Origin: Impatiens glandulifera | Lineage: Eukaryota > Streptophyta > Magnoliopsida > Ericales > Balsaminaceae | DNA: 64,000 nucleotides | Assembly: GCF_907164915.1 (NCBI RefSeq) | Contig: NC_061866.1 | Location: forward strand, 42,596,320 to 42,660,319 | Direction: 5' to 3' | The notes under the pieces: model-generated | What the model was told of the DNA's origin: nothing | Database searches by the model: none | The model's input: only the letters and a program-made list of their open reading frames with translations | Translations under genes and position numbers: made by a program | In this document: positions 1 to 12,095 of the stretch, one piece after another | Layout: each line of letters opens with the position of its first letter | Numbering within the stretch: position 1 is the stretch's first letter

Positions 1-163
1 TATAGGTATATTTCAAACTCGCAACCTAACAAATCAAGTACAACCCTTTAACCAACTAGACTAATAACACTTTATATTTTAAATTCAATACTAAATTTGA
101 TGAACGCGAGACGTTGTAACAATATAATTTTATCCGTGTGCATCGCACGGGGAATCTTCCTAG
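1..163 (+). mobile_element. Helitron-like element, 3' end
   Basis: The element runs in from outside the window and ends in CTAG at 160-163, followed by T. Ten bases before CTAG sits a hairpin (134-150, stem CCGTG/CACGG). This is the usual Helitron 3' end: hairpin, about 10 nt, CTRR, inserted before T. Positions 10-66 are the reverse complement of the tRNA-like module seen at 26870-27830 and 45256-45340, so all three belong to one family. No Rep/helicase coding is seen, so it is non-autonomous if it is a Helitron. The 5' end lies outside the window. Confidence 0.6.
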
Positions 164-479
164 TATATATAGATTCTAATATATATATTATTTAATAGTA
201 GTATATTAGTTGTTATGTCACTTCAAATATTATATCTCACCGTCTGATTAATTGGTCTAATGAACCAATTAGACCAATAATATTCATACTTACATCTGAT
301 CATAGTAGCCCAAAGAGGTGGACTTCGAGAAATATCAATTACCCCATTTCAATAAAAACTTTTGTTAAACGAAGTCAAATCTCGTATATTCAAACTTCAT
401 TGGCCCTTAAACTATAATAGTAAGATGTTATATAAAACTACATATTTTAACTTAAGAAAACATATATAATAATAATAAT
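164..479. other. AT-rich spacer with one hairpin
   Basis: No gene is seen. An 11-bp perfect inverted repeat (ATTGGTCTAAT, 251-261, against its complement at 268-278, 6-nt loop) is the only structure found. It is not placed in any family. Confidence 0.5.
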
Positions 480-750
480 AATTAATATTCTTATTAAAAA
501 ATTTAAATAATTCATATATATTAAAAATGATAAAAATCGTTTAAGCACACCGATAAAATATGACATGAAAAAATAATTATTATAATAATAAAAGTTACAT
601 AAACAAGAAAATAGGAAAATAATATAAACACGTTACCTAATAAATTATCCGGTTCATATATCCTCAAAAAGAACGAATAATTTCTCGACCGACTCCACCG
701 ACTTTCGAGAACAAATAATTCATATTCTGAATAATATAAAACAATATATT
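480..750 (-). mobile_element. LINE 3'-end fragment (5'-truncated)
   Basis: This stretch matches the 3' untranslated part of the LINE copies at about 19900-20080 and 63280-63500. Shared landmarks are the AAAATCGTTT...AGCAC segment, an 'AATAATTTCTCGACC'-like segment, and the block on accessibility of 'CTCCACCGACTTT'. There is no coding left. It looks like a short 5'-truncated copy, or a relic of the same minus-strand LINE family. Confidence 0.55.
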
Positions 751-763
751 ATTAGAGTAAAGA

Positions 764-1300
764 TAGAGAGGGCGACGCTGGTACAACGACCCCTAACGAC
801 CCCCACCTGACAGACACGTGGAAAAAATAAGTCACAGTAATATAAAAATTGATCATGTAAAAAGTTAGAGAAAGAAAAATTATATATGTATAATATTAAA
901 AAACGTTTCCTTTTTTACCTCTCTTTTTTCCTTCCTTTCATTTTCGGAGATTCATTATCTCTCTTTCTTCTCTGGCGATTTCTTGCTCTCTGACTTTAAC
1001 GACTTCTTCTCTTCATCGTCGTCCAATCGAAAATAGTAAGTCTTTTCTTTTTCCTTTGTTTATCTTCCATTTGTTTCGAAAATGGTAAGTCTTTCATATT
1101 TCTTCTCTTCTTTTCAGGCCGGTCCAGGTCCATCGTTCGACAAGACTCCAAGGGCTCCAAAGTAAAATCCCTACACCATTTTATTCATCTTCTTAGAAAC
1201 GAATCTGTTAAGAAATGAATATTTTAGGGATTAGAGTTTAGCGTAGAAAATTATTTTAATATCAATATTTTGTTTAGCGATTATGGTTTAGCTGCACGAA
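764..1300 (+). other. Promoter, leader and first exon of an unidentified gene (fragment)
   Basis: A gene-like 5' end: a G-box core CACGTG at 815-820, a TATA-like run at 881-895, and a pyrimidine-rich leader at 905-1000. Next come two near-identical splice-donor contexts (CGAAAATRGTAAGTCTTT), with GT at 1036 and at 1085, and an acceptor TTTTCAG ending at 1117. Using donor 1036 gives an 82-nt leader intron. Using donor 1085 would give only 33 nt, too short for plants. The ATG at 1082 reads 27 codons unspliced to TAA at 1163-1165, or 16 codons if the 33 nt are removed, since 33 is a multiple of three. The residues after the acceptor are AGPGPSFDKTPRAPK. I do not recognise the gene and no further exons are visible. 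It is most likely a captured or duplicated 5' fragment. Confidence 0.4.
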
Positions 1301-1439
1301 CGATTTCAATTAAGGTCGTAAAAAAAAGTCCCAAAATATCCCTTTCGAGACTGAATTTTTTTTTCTCTCTTGTCCATACTCGTAGAATTTGTGATCTACT
1401 TTCACTGCCTTCACAAGCATCCATTGACTTGTTGATCCT

Positions 1440-1734
1440 TATTCATATATAAGATATTATGTTAATTTATGATATAATATATTAATCTTATAATATAATT
1501 TATTTCAATAGTTTTATATAATTGGTCCTTGGTTATATGTCGCGTGAAGATATTAAATACAAAGAAAACGAAGCATGTCCAATAGTTTGTTACCGTTATA
1601 ACAGAATCTGACAGAGTATATCATAATAAATATTAAATTCAATAAACAATTTATTAAAAGTATTATAATAAATATGTGTAAAAGTAGATAAAAACATATA
1701 AAAAAAATCTTTTAGATAGCTATGTTCATGCATA
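1440..1734. repeat. Upstream module of the peptide-gene block (alpha copy)
   Basis: Positions 1445-1530 match 12525-12607 and 43605-43700 almost word for word (the segment with AAGATATTATGTTAATTT and TATATAATTGGTC). It marks the upstream edge of each block of the array. No gene is seen. Confidence 0.6.
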
Positions 1735-2190
1735 AATTGCAACACCCTAGAACCGGTCATATTACGAACATTGACTTATTAATTTAATTAGTCTTGCTTA
1801 TTTATTTATGGTTGGAAAAATGTCCAAAATTTTCCACAGCCAACAAGTCTGATTGAAAATGATACATTGAAGTTTGAAATATAGGTTATTAATTGATTGG
1901 TTATATTATATATAAGATATATTTCTTCCCCATAATTAAACATATAGTTTGGATTTAAAAATAAAAAAATGGGATACTCAAATTTCCATATATCATTTTC
2001 AATAAGACTTGAATAAAAATATGCTATTTGTAATTCTTGAATAAAAATATGGTACTATATATTGTAATAGAAGAATATTTGCTTTTATTGTTCAAATATT
2101 TAAGTTTGTGGTGCTTGACACAATTCAATATTTTAAAAATTTTATTTCTTATTTTCTTTATAAATATTTTATTAAAAAAAAAGTGTGAAA
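1735..2190 (+). pseudogene. Small secreted-peptide gene, copy alpha (internal deletion)
   Basis: The promoter (1735-1968) aligns with the delta promoter (44520-44781), including the conserved element near 1811-1838 and the CATAATTAAACATATAG segment. The start codon survives at 1969-1971 with the first codons of exon 1 (M-G-Y-S), as in epsilon. The sequence then jumps within about 70 bp to what is 3' flank in gamma (2040-2180 matches 24865-25010). Signal peptide, introns and exons 2-4 are gone. This is a gutted relic left by an internal deletion. Confidence 0.6.
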
Positions 2191-3553
2191 CAAAATATAT
2201 TTAACAAAAATATATTTGGTAGGTGATTTTGTTTTTTGGTAAAATTTCAAAACAAAATATATTTAACCAAAATAAAATATTTGTAACATAATCTAAGATT
2301 TTGTGTAATAAATTATTATTTTTATTCATTTTTCATCAAAAAAAAATATTAATCCATTCTTTAAAAAAGCAAATTAAAACAAAATTATATTTTACCAAAC
2401 TAAAATATTTGTAACATAATTTAAAATTTCGTGCAAGTAATTATGAATTTTTTTATTAATTTTTCATCAAAAAAAAAATAATCTAATCTTTCATAGTAAA
2501 TAAAAAAAATTACTCCACTTTTATTTTGACAATTTTCAAAAATATTTCTAACATAATTGATATAAAATATTCTTGATTTGGGCAACGGCCTGTTGGATTC
2601 AATACCAGTCTTCTTTATGAGTAAAATTTGGGTCCATAGACTTTTAAGTTCTCCATCAGGCCCATAATAAAAGGCCCATCAATGAAAGAGTTCATTAAGC
2701 ATAAATAAGAGATGAAAAAAATAAACCCTCTCTAAAACATAATAATTACATTTAAAATTTAAAAATAAAGCTAATTATTATTTTTGAAAAAGAGAAACAA
2801 AGATATGTTATTGTTAACCCTTATATTTTTTTATATTTTCATGGATCATTTAAAAAAAATACTTTTTATTAAAATCTATTTTAAGTGAGAAACTCAACCA
2901 TTTATCAATCTAGAATTTCATATTGAATTTATTTAAATAAATCAAGAGTTTATTTAACTAAATGTATAGACTTCTAAAAATTAGATTTTTTTCTTTGCAT
3001 TATTTTTAATATTATTTTTGATAAATAATGATTAGTTATTAATTAAGGTCATGTGTACTTGACGAATAATTAATTCTTTTTATTTGGCTTAAAATATTTA
3101 TTCAATGATGAACCAAGCTAATGGATAATGAATTAATTAACACATTTAACAATAAACATAACTTAACATGAAAATTAATGACATGACTACTAGTTAATTG
3201 AAGAACAAATGTTTATTAATTAAGGTTGAAGGAACTTAACAATAAAATGATAAATGTAGGTAATCTATGTTTTTTCATAAATCTTATTTCAATTTTTAAA
3301 TTTTAGTTTACAATAATTAGTGTCTATTTTTTTCATATCCAATCAATCTCTAAAATATATCTCTTATTAACTTTACCTTTAAGTTAAAAAGTGTAACGTT
3401 ATATTTTTTTTATTTTTAATTAAATTGTCATCTATATTTATGTATATTTTATTTTTTTAATCTATAATTTTTTTTCATTTTAGTTCTTTTTTAAAATATT
3501 TCCATTTTTATAACTTCTTTTTTTCTGAACTTTAGTTTCTTTTTACTGATTAT
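2191..3553. repeat. 3' flank of the peptide-gene block (alpha copy)
   Basis: No gene is seen. The stretch is collinear with the gamma flank 25010-28360. Shared landmarks are GGGCAACGGCC (2580), AAATTTGGGTCCATAGACT (2624), the segment with CTTTTTATTTGG (3075), and TTTTTTCATAAATCTTATTT (3270). In gamma the homology is interrupted at 26613 by the Helitron-like array, so this copy supplies the uninterrupted version. Confidence 0.65.
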
Positions 3554-4072
3554 CACTAGTAAAAAATCAATCAATAGCTGACGAAATTATCAGCAGTATG
3601 GTTTTACTGTCGCTATTAGTAAACAATAATAATAGTTACATTAACCATGTATCAACTCGCCACGTTTATTATATCCTGTGGCCAAATAGCCACATTTATT
3701 ATCATCCTGTGGCCAAATTTTATATTTTTTTTACTTTTATTAAAATATCCCTATCACATTTTATGTATAATTATTCAATTATTAAATTTATTAATCAAAC
3801 TACTTTTATTTTATTTTTATTTTTTTTAATTTTATTAAAACTATCCATTGCCATAAATGGATAATCCCTTCATCAAGTAATTAATTATTTATGATTCAAT
3901 CAATTGGAAAAATATACTTTAGAAAAGTGAGAAATTGTTTTTTTTTATTATTTAATTTGAATAATCTTAATTAAAATAAGATGAAATTTGCATTGTGTAA
4001 TCTTACAGATTTATTTTATGTTTACGTATAAGTTTAGGGGGTTATTTGATCTTCTTTAAGAATAAAAACTTC

Positions 4073-4267
4073 AGCCATTTTAGAGGATACAAATCAGTTG
4101 ATGTTCTTCATAAATCGATCTAGCCGTTTTAGAGATACAAATCAGTTGTTGTTCTTAATCGAATCGATCTAGCGTTTTAGAGATACAAATCAGTTTCTGT
4201 TCTTTATCGAATCGAATCTAGCCGTTTTAGAGGATACAAACGGTTGTGTTCTTTATCAAATCGATCT
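4073..4267 (+). repeat. 49-bp minisatellite, four units, inside the CACTA element
   Basis: Four head-to-tail units start at 4073, 4122, 4171 and 4220, with lengths 49, 49, 49 and 48. Each contains AGCCGTTTTAGAG, then GATACAAATCAGTT, then ATCGAATCGATCT. They lie just upstream of the presumed TNP2 leader exon, so a promoter role (repeated protein-binding sites) is possible but unproven. Confidence 0.9.
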
Positions 4268-7200
4268 AGAGTTATGAAGGAAGGCACAGACAGAAATTTC
4301 AAAGCGTTAAAAAAAAGAGTGCGATCTCTTGATTCTCTATCTATCGTTGAATGATCATCGATTTTTTACCTAGTATCGATCTCTTGATTCTCATTCAGTT
4401 TGTTGATTAAACTTTGAAGGTTCGAAGATGCAGTCGAAGCTGGCAACATTCTGTTCAGTTGAGATCGTTCTGTTAGAATAGTTTTTTTCAGCAATACTTC
4501 TACATCTTACGAAGAGATCACTTCGAAGGTATGATAATTAGGTTTGTATCTTCTATCTTCTTGGTATACAAAAATAAAGTCCATCCTGTTTATTTTGTTA
4601 TTTTGTTTGCTTTATACTAGTTTTGATTATTCAGATTCTTCAGTTTCTACCATGGTTGATTTTTCATATTTTTCAATTATAGTTCACAAAGTGTTGACAA
4701 ATGTCCACAAGGTGTTTGACAAAATGTCCACAAGGTGTTCCTATTTGTCCTTATTCAAAAACTATTTTAAACTAATGACAACTAAATAATTAATACAAAT
4801 CACAGCTAAATTCTTATTTATCATATCCAGAAGTAGAAGTATGTGGGAAGTTAAATTTTCCTATTTCCCTAAAATTGGTGAATCTAACATATTTTGGATT
4901 TATGTTTAGTAAAATACATCTATTCATTTATGGTGTTGATTATTGAATAAACTGTAAAACTGAAATCAATTAGTTGTCTCTTCAACTGTTTTGAATGTTC
5001 ATACAAGATATAAAACTATGAGCTAAAGATCATTATAGGTTTGGATATGTCATTTAGATTTCACCAAATTAATAATATAAGTGGGTTGATATTATGAATG
5101 ACTAAATGATTTGTTGTTTCTGATTCTCTATTCGACATATGTGTTTGCTTAATGATTTTTTTCTTTCATGGGAACATATGGTTTATCTAATCGATTTTTG
5201 GATGTTAATACGAACTATTCTTTGTCTTCTGTTAAGGATGCCTTTATGGGTTTGAAATTCAGGTTTGATTTGAAGTTTGGATTTACAGAAAATTGATTCA
5301 TCTTGTCCATTTTGTGAATGGTAGAAATCAGTAAACACTCTTAGTTATCATTACTAAGAGAGTAAGACAGAGAGATGAAAGATTCAGATAGAAGAAATGA
5401 ATTGAATTGAATTGAAAGGAAGAAGAATATCTGAAATTGTTTATCATCAAACCCTACCCCTTCTATGGCTTGTTTCTTATATATTGAACCTTGGCTTATT
5501 TATTAACAATGATGATAAATTTTGAACTTGATAGAGTATAAAGCTGGGTATATATAGGGTTTTGGTATAAACAGTCTTTACTCAATCATATTTGTCTTTC
5601 AGTAGTTCAGTTACACTTAACGATTGTCTATGTATTATTGTTAGTACTGGTAGACTTGATTTCATTAGGGTCTTTGTAAGAACAAAGTTTGTTCAATTTG
5701 AATACTTATTTGAAGATGTTATTTAGTTGGTGTCTATTTACTTGTATGTGTTGTACCCTTGACTAATTCTCAATTTACCTATCATCATCCTATGGTTAGC
5801 ACAATAATTATAGCTTAATATAATATAGAGAGGGTTTAGGATTAGGATTTGTTGTCTTTGTAGCTGTACTTTCTTATTTCAAGTTGTTTTTGATAGACAA
5901 AATGATTATGTACAAAAGATATATTTTCTTAATTAACATAGTATATTATTGTATTATCTTTCAGATTAAATTGGAGGCTTTTAAAATCCAAATTTAGAAT
6001 AACTAAAAATGACCTTTATTTGATAGTAATTTGTTATTTTTATTGTGCTTAATTTCGAACAGTAATTACATTCTTTATATATAGTTGTTAATAATTTTGA
6101 TATGAATTCTTAATCGCTGGTACATTTACAGTTGCATCAAACCATGATGTTATCATTAACTTTTTTATTTATAATTTAGGTTCAATATACTCATTAATAA
6201 TATATACTTCATAGTAACCCTTTCTATACAAATATCATTTCTTTATAGTAAAAATTTAAATTGTCTAAAGTTCTTATTTTAAATTTATTTATAGAAATTT
6301 GATACTGTAATTTATTATTGGAAATATAATTATTGATATAATCTAGGACTAATGAATTGAATTTAGTTGTTGAAATTCTAGGACTAATAGTTATTAATTG
6401 TAACAAACCTACTAAATCATTTATTTCTCTATTATAGCTAATGTTGAGGTTGTGATTAATACAATTAGTTGTGTTATCTAAAAAACTATCTCAATGTTTT
6501 TGTTTTGCATATCCATAAGCTGCAATTGACTGTTGGAACTAAACTCTCAAGTTTCAACAGTCTCATTGGTATTATATTTACTCAAAGGAATCATTGGAAT
6601 TGATATTACCCTGCACACATCCAGTATGTATTTTTTTAATTCTTATTATCTAACTTTTGGTCCATCTTCTCCTTCTCTTTAACATATTGGCTAGCTATTA
6701 TTTTTTTTTATGTGACTTGACTTATTAAACACTCATTAAATTTGATTCATTATTAACTAAGGATTCTTGATTAATGTCAACTAAGACTGTCATTAATAAT
6801 TGAAATAACCAAGATAAAACAATTGCATAATTCGAGACTGATTTGACTAATAATGAATTAAAAGACCTAATTCTGGACTAATTTGATTAATAATGAATTT
6901 AGAGATTTAATTAATTGCAATAGACTAATATTGATGTGTAATTTCTCTTATTTGAGTTAGTAATTAATAATTTTGTTATGTAATGTTGTTTTGTGATCTC
7001 ATTTCCCATCCTCTACAACTATATCTTGAAGGGTCCTCCTTCATTTAAAATTATATTTATTTTGAAATATCTTAATTTATCTTTATTTTTAATGGCTATT
7101 AACTTAGTCATTTCGTATTTTTGAATAGAGATTAACTCACACGTCAATTAGGAATGGTATGACTTATTATTGAATAAGAGTTTTTTTTTGTATTTGATAA

Positions 7201-7412
7201 TCTTTACTTTATAATTTCAAATTAAGTGTCTTTAAAATTCTTTTTTTGTTAATAAAATTAACCAACATGTTTATTCTCTCTAGTTGTATATTCTCTTAAA
7301 TAAATTAATGATACATTTGTTTAGGGATTTTTTACCAACTCCTTTGATTCATATACTAAAAAAGTTGAGTAAATATATATTTTTTTAATCTCACTCATTT
7401 GTTTTCTTAAAG
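4268..7412 (+). other. CACTA leader exon and long leader intron
   Basis: A pyrimidine-poor leader (about 4268-4528) ends in a good donor, CGAAG|GTATGA, with GT at 4529-4530. The next plausible acceptor, TTTCTTAAAG ending at 7412, is one base before the TNP2 start codon. The implied intron is 2884 nt, AT-rich, with no coding that I can support. Minor structures are an imperfect repeat of GACAAAATGTCCACAAG (4694-4733) and an 8-bp hairpin CTCTTAGT/ACTAAGAG (5338-5360). A TNPA gene, expected in complete elements, is not recognisable. Confidence 0.4.
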
Positions 7413-7413
7413 A

Positions 7414-8490
7414 ATGGCACCCGATAAGAAATGGATGGATCTTATCAATGATCGAATTGGTAATGAATATGGAAAAGAGGTTGAAAAGTTTTTTGACTAT
7501 GCTTTTGAGAGATTAGGTCCTACAAATGAAATTCGATGCCCATGTGTTAAATGTGTTAATGTAGATTCTGGGTCGAGAGAATTAGTTCAGATGCACTTGA
7601 TTGTTTATGGAATACTTCAAAATTATAGACTTTGGTATCATCATGGAGAGAGAGGGAAGGTGAGCCTTTAGAGAATGAAGAAGATGATAATGACTTTATG
7701 GAAGATATTTTAAGAGATCTGCATCCTCAATATGGTCAATCATCTTCAAATGCACAAAATCTCAGTTCACCATATCATGTTGAGGAAGCAAATGAGGAAG
7801 CTAAAAAGTTTTATAGGCTACTTGATGATTCTAGACAACATTTGTACCAAGGATCAAGGGTGTCAAAATCATCAGCATTACTGAAGTTACTCCACTTGAA
7901 GAATATAGGACAATGGACAAATGAATCATTTACAATGTTGCTAAAATTATTGAAAGAAGAAATATTACCAGAAAATTCTACTTTGCAGATTCATATTATG
8001 AAGCTACAAAGTTCATTCGAGACATCGGTCTTTCTTATGAAAAGATTGATGCATGTAAAAATGATTGCATGTTATTTTGGAAAGATAGCAAATACTTGGA
8101 CTCGTGTAGAGTATGTGGCCTATCTAGATGGAATGATGGAATAAATACTGGAGAAGCAAGGATTAAAGCTAATGAGAAAAAAATTCCAAATAAAATCTTG
8201 CGTTATTTTCCACTGAGTCCAAGGCTGCAAAGGATGTTCATGTGTTCAAAAACAGCTCCTTATATGAGATGGCATTGTGATGCAAGAATTGACGATGAAG
8301 TGTTGAGGCATCCTACTGATTCTATGGCGTGGAAATCATTTGACAAAGAATATCCAAATTTCTCCTTAGAGTCTCGCAATGTACGACTTGGTCTTGCAAG
8401 TGATGGATTTCAACCATTTGCAAATTCAAAACACCATACAGTATATGGCCTGTGATTCTTATTCCTTATAATTTACCACCATGGATGGTA
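7414..8490 (+). pseudogene. TNP2-type CACTA transposase (truncated, frameshifted)
   Basis: Frame 1 (7414-7660) encodes the transposase-associated N-terminal domain: D-K-K-W-M near the start, an IRCPCVKCVN motif and a final YHHGE. Frame 2 (7655-7985) continues with PNEEAKKFY-like text, QHLYQGS and LLKLLKEE, typical of TNP2. Frame 3 (7985-8490) carries GLSYEKIDACKNDC, MLFWKD, CRVCGLSRW and the RLQRMFMCSKTAPYMRWHC segment, then runs past 8455 in another frame to IPYNLPPWM. There are therefore at least three frameshifts. The catalytic core beyond this point is missing. A 21-bp segment (TTCCTTATAATTTACCACCATG, first 20 bases shared) occurs at about 8461 and again at about 8522, suggesting the deletion end was patched. 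The start follows a splice acceptor. Confidence 0.85.
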
Positions 8491-8644
8491 TGAATCAGTC
8501 TAATTTCTATTATCCATGTTAATTCCTTATAATTTACCACCATGTAATTTTGTTATATTTGTTTGTTTTGATATTATAAATGATCTATTTAGTATTATTT
8601 TTTTTATTCTTATTCAGGTTCATAATAAATTTGTTAAAAAAGAG

Positions 8645-8650
<6 letters not shown>

Positions 8651-8720
<70 letters not shown>
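8651..8720. repeat. (TA)35 microsatellite
   Basis: An uninterrupted TA run inside the CACTA element, between the broken transposase and the 3' subterminal repeats. Confidence 0.98.
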
Positions 8721-8724
<4 letters not shown>

Positions 8725-8734
8725 GGGATGATTC

Positions 8735-8985
8735 TACCCTTTTAGCCACAGTAATTTATGCCCTTAGCCATTTTTTAGCGATAGTAATTTATTCCCTTAG
8801 CCACTTTTAGCCACAGTAATTTATATCTGTGGCCAATCCTTTAGCCACAGTACTAATTCCTGTAGCCATATTTTAGCTACAGAATCAATAGCGACACTTA
8901 GCCATAGGTGCATTTCCTGTGGCTATTGACTTTTAGCGACAGTAATCAAACCAATAGCGACAGTAAATATTGTCGCAATTGCACT
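8735..8985 (+). repeat. CACTA 3' subterminal repeat array
   Basis: Closely packed degenerate copies of TTAGCCACAGTAATTTA and TAGCGACAGTAA (8742, 8776, 8800, 8833, 8870, 8930, 8953), several separated by 'ATTTATGCCC' or similar. Inverted partners lie in 3600-3720 at the 5' end (TGTGGCCAAAT twice and ACTGTCGCTATT). This arrangement is typical of CACTA subterminal regions. Confidence 0.8.
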
Positions 8986-9129
8986 TATTATACTAGTGCA
9001 TCTTTTTAATAAAAAAAATTAATTTAAATTACTTTTTTAAACAACAATTTAACTTTTCTTTTCCTTATCAATCAATTTAATTATTAATTTTGTTCAACAA
9101 ATATTTTGTGACATATATTATTTTAGTGA

Positions 9130-12095
9130 GAAAAAAATCCGGAAGATGGATCAATGGATCGTTAGAGACTTATGTAATTGGAGGTTGTGGGTTGAGAGAC
9201 TCTTGATTCTATTGGGCCGTCAAGGACTCAGGTGGAATTCTTGATGAATGGAATGAAGATATGTATGAGAAAATGAATGTTAATTTTGGTAGATACTCGA
9301 TTAACGTTCAATTAAGAAATTGGGAAGATAGTTTCTGATGAGTAATTTATGCGGTCTATGGATCGATTCTTACACAATTTAAAACCGACTTCTTTAATGA
9401 GATTAAGAATGTGGCTAGTATCTGGGACTTACCAATTGTTTTTGCGGGTGACATAAACGAAGTGAGATTTCCGTCTAAAAGAAATGGAGCCAATAAGCAT
9501 ATATAGTAGTCTAATGCGCGAGTTCTCAAAGACAATTGAAGAACTTGAACTTATTGATTTTCCTTTGGAAGGTGGTTAATTCACTTTCAGGAGAAGTAAT
9601 GGCAATGGGGCTCACATTCATTCTCGTATCGTCAGATTTTTAATTAGTGAATCAATATTTCGATAATTTTTTCTAATATATTTCAAAAGGTCCTTCCATG
9701 GAGTTGATCAGATCACCGACCAATCTTGATAGAACGCCGAAAGATGGAGAGAACATGTCGACCATTAGATTCGAAATTAAATGGTTGATCAAAGAGGAAT
9801 TTATACCGCGTGTACAATCATGGTGGGTGAATAAGTCATCAGTCTCTTTATGAATTTAAGGAATCTACGTAAACTTCTCAAAAGTTGGTTCGTGGGAGAT
9901 TGTGTTTTTGTGCTAAAATCAATGACTTGTGTAATGAAAATAATGTCATTGATAGGAATGAGAAGATTTGTGAACTCTCCGTTGAGGAGGTTACCTTCTT
10001 GTTCTTTAGAATAGAAAATTGTTAGTTCGCGATTTACATTGTTACCAAGTTACTAGATATGTGTGAGGAAAATGAAAATGGGACACACCAGCGAAGTAAA
10101 GCTACATGGTTAAGAGTCGGAGATAGAAACACCAAGTATTTCCATGGGATCTCCGTACAAGCAAGAAATAATGTGATAAATTCTATCTCAAACGAGGGGG
10201 AAGTTATGATAGTGAATCTCGAAATCTCTACGAATATTGTCAAATTTTATAAGAGTTTGTTTAAGGTTCTATTTAAGGTCAGACCTAAATTGATTGGTAT
10301 AAATTTTTTATTCATTAGTACAACGCAAAAAGATATGTTGGAGGCTCATTTTACGTTGGAGTAGGTTGAGGGGGGCATTAAGGGGTGTGGAAGTGATAAA
10401 GCGTGAGGATGCGATGGATTTACTTTTGCTTTTTTAAGAAGGCGTGGCATTTCCTTATAACTGAAATTATGGAAGCAATTGATCATTTTTATCGATTTTT
10501 ATCATTAGATAAAAGTTGTAACACTACTTTGATATGTCTCATTCATAAAACTCCGGGAACTATTGATGTGAAGAATTTTAGGTCTATCAGCGTCGTTTCG
10601 TCATTCTATAAGATTGTCGTAAAATGATTGGCTAACAGGTTGCAAAGGGTGTTAGAGATGGTCATATTTAGTAATCAGATGACGTTCATCAAATGTCGTC
10701 AAATTATGATGTCATATTAATAGCGCATTGACTCAGCTAATTCAAGAGGTAAAAATGTGTTTTGTCAAGTTAGACATCGAAAAAACTTATGATCGTGTCA
10801 ATTGAGAGTTTTTATTTGATGTAATTGATATAATGAGAATGAGTGTGAAATGGATTGGTTGGATTAGATTTGTCTCTCGACGGTTAAATTTTCTGTCATT
10901 GTTAATGGAAGTTCTCAAGGATTTTTCGAGAGCTCTAAAGGGATCATACATGGTGATCCACTCTCTCATTTTTTATTCTTCGTTGTTATGAAAGCTCTCT
11001 AAAAAATATTGGCTTTCACAAAAAACTAGCGACTCATCCGTGGAGTGAGTTGTGGGTCAAGAATATATCATTTATCCATATCACATTTGTTTTCGCTGAT
11101 GACACGCTCTGCATGGTTCAAACTACATATAGGAATTTTAAACACCTTCAAGATATTTTATAGTTATTCGGTGCATATTCCGTTTTTAAGTTAGTGTTAA
11201 CAAATCATACATCTTTTTTTAAAATTATGTTTTGAATAAAAGAAGGATAATGATGTCAAATGTGTTGGAGTTCAGAATTGGTGATCTTCCGTCAACATAT
11301 CTTGGTATGCCATTAGGATCTAAATTGCGATCTAATGTCTCGAAAGGGGGTCGGCAAATCCTCATTAAGAATGTGTTGACATCTATTCACATATATATGA
11401 CGTCTTTATTCATTCTTCCCAAGAGTGTGGTCGATGAAATGGAAAGAATAATGTGTAAATTTCTATGAGAATCTTCTAACTCATCATTTTGTCATCTAAT
11501 TAGTTGGGAGAAGGTTAAATGTTTTAAAGATAAAAAAGTCTAGATATTCGGGATCTTATTCTTTTAGTAAAGATCTTCTATCAAAATGGTGTAGTAGATT
11601 TGTAATGGAGCCAAAAAGTCTTTGAACATCGATAATCAGATGTAAGTATAGTAATGATTGGTCTGGTTAATCACCCAAAATGTTAATTATCCAGCGGGGT
11701 GTAACATTTGGAGGGGAATTTATTATATGTGGAAAAAATTTCGTGAGCAGTCAGATTCATTGTGGGGATGGTTCTTCAATTAGATTTTGGGACGACATTT
11801 GGTATAGTGTCAAAAGTCTAGCTATGACGTATTATGAGCTTGCTTCTATTGTTATATTTAGAAATACCACAGTTAAGGACATGTTAATCATCAGTCTAGT
11901 GGTTTCGCTAACCAAATTAAATATAAAATGAGATTAAATATTATGGAGACTTCGTCCCATAATAAAGTTTTACTTTTGTTAGGACGCAAACAAGTGTCAC
12001 CGTCTGAACAAGACATTTACGTTGACAAGATATGGATAGTTTTCATGTGGGGCATTGCTACACGTTGTTCGCTAAGATGATTCCATATATTTTTT
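9130..12095 (+). pseudogene. L1-type LINE, endonuclease and reverse transcriptase relic
   Basis: A decayed non-LTR retrotransposon in many frames. The endonuclease (9400-9500) shows DLPIVFAGDINEVRFPSKRNG-like text (compare GDFNE). The pre-RT region (10090-10260) shows WLRVGDRNTKYFHG. The reverse transcriptase (10330-11170) shows [39 protein letters not shown] and FADDT, in that order. LPSTYLGMPLGSKL (11285-11340) and SIRFWDDIW (11775-11805) mark the C-terminal part. The end at about 12095 falls inside the zinc-binding domain that the 19860-20935 copy continues, so the 3' UTR has been lost. Many stops make it inactive. Confidence 0.85.

Larger units (their letters stand above)
3554..8998 (+). 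mobile_element. CACTA (En/Spm) DNA transposon, defective
   Basis: The ends are inverted: CACTAGTA at 3554-3561 and TACTAGTG at 8991-8998. The flanking triplets are TAT (3551-3553) and CAT (8999-9001), a 3-bp target duplication with one change. The gamma block near 28350 shows the empty site, reading straight through ACTGATT-TTC-TTTTTAATAA. Subterminal repeats of two kinds, TAGCCACAG and AATAGCGACAGT, occur inverted at both ends (for example 3606-3617 against 8953-8964); they would be binding sites for the TNPA-type protein. Inside are a leader exon, a 2.9-kb leader intron, a truncated TNP2 gene, a minisatellite and a (TA)35 tract. It cannot be autonomous. Confidence 0.88.

Noticed and set aside
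3598..3864. 88-codon frame near the CACTA 5' end
   Set aside because: Low-complexity Ile/Phe/Leu text from T-rich subterminal DNA; no family resemblance.
8580..8810. Open frame with a Tyr-Ile repeat
   Set aside because: Translation of the (TA)35 tract; the same holds for 59676-59861.
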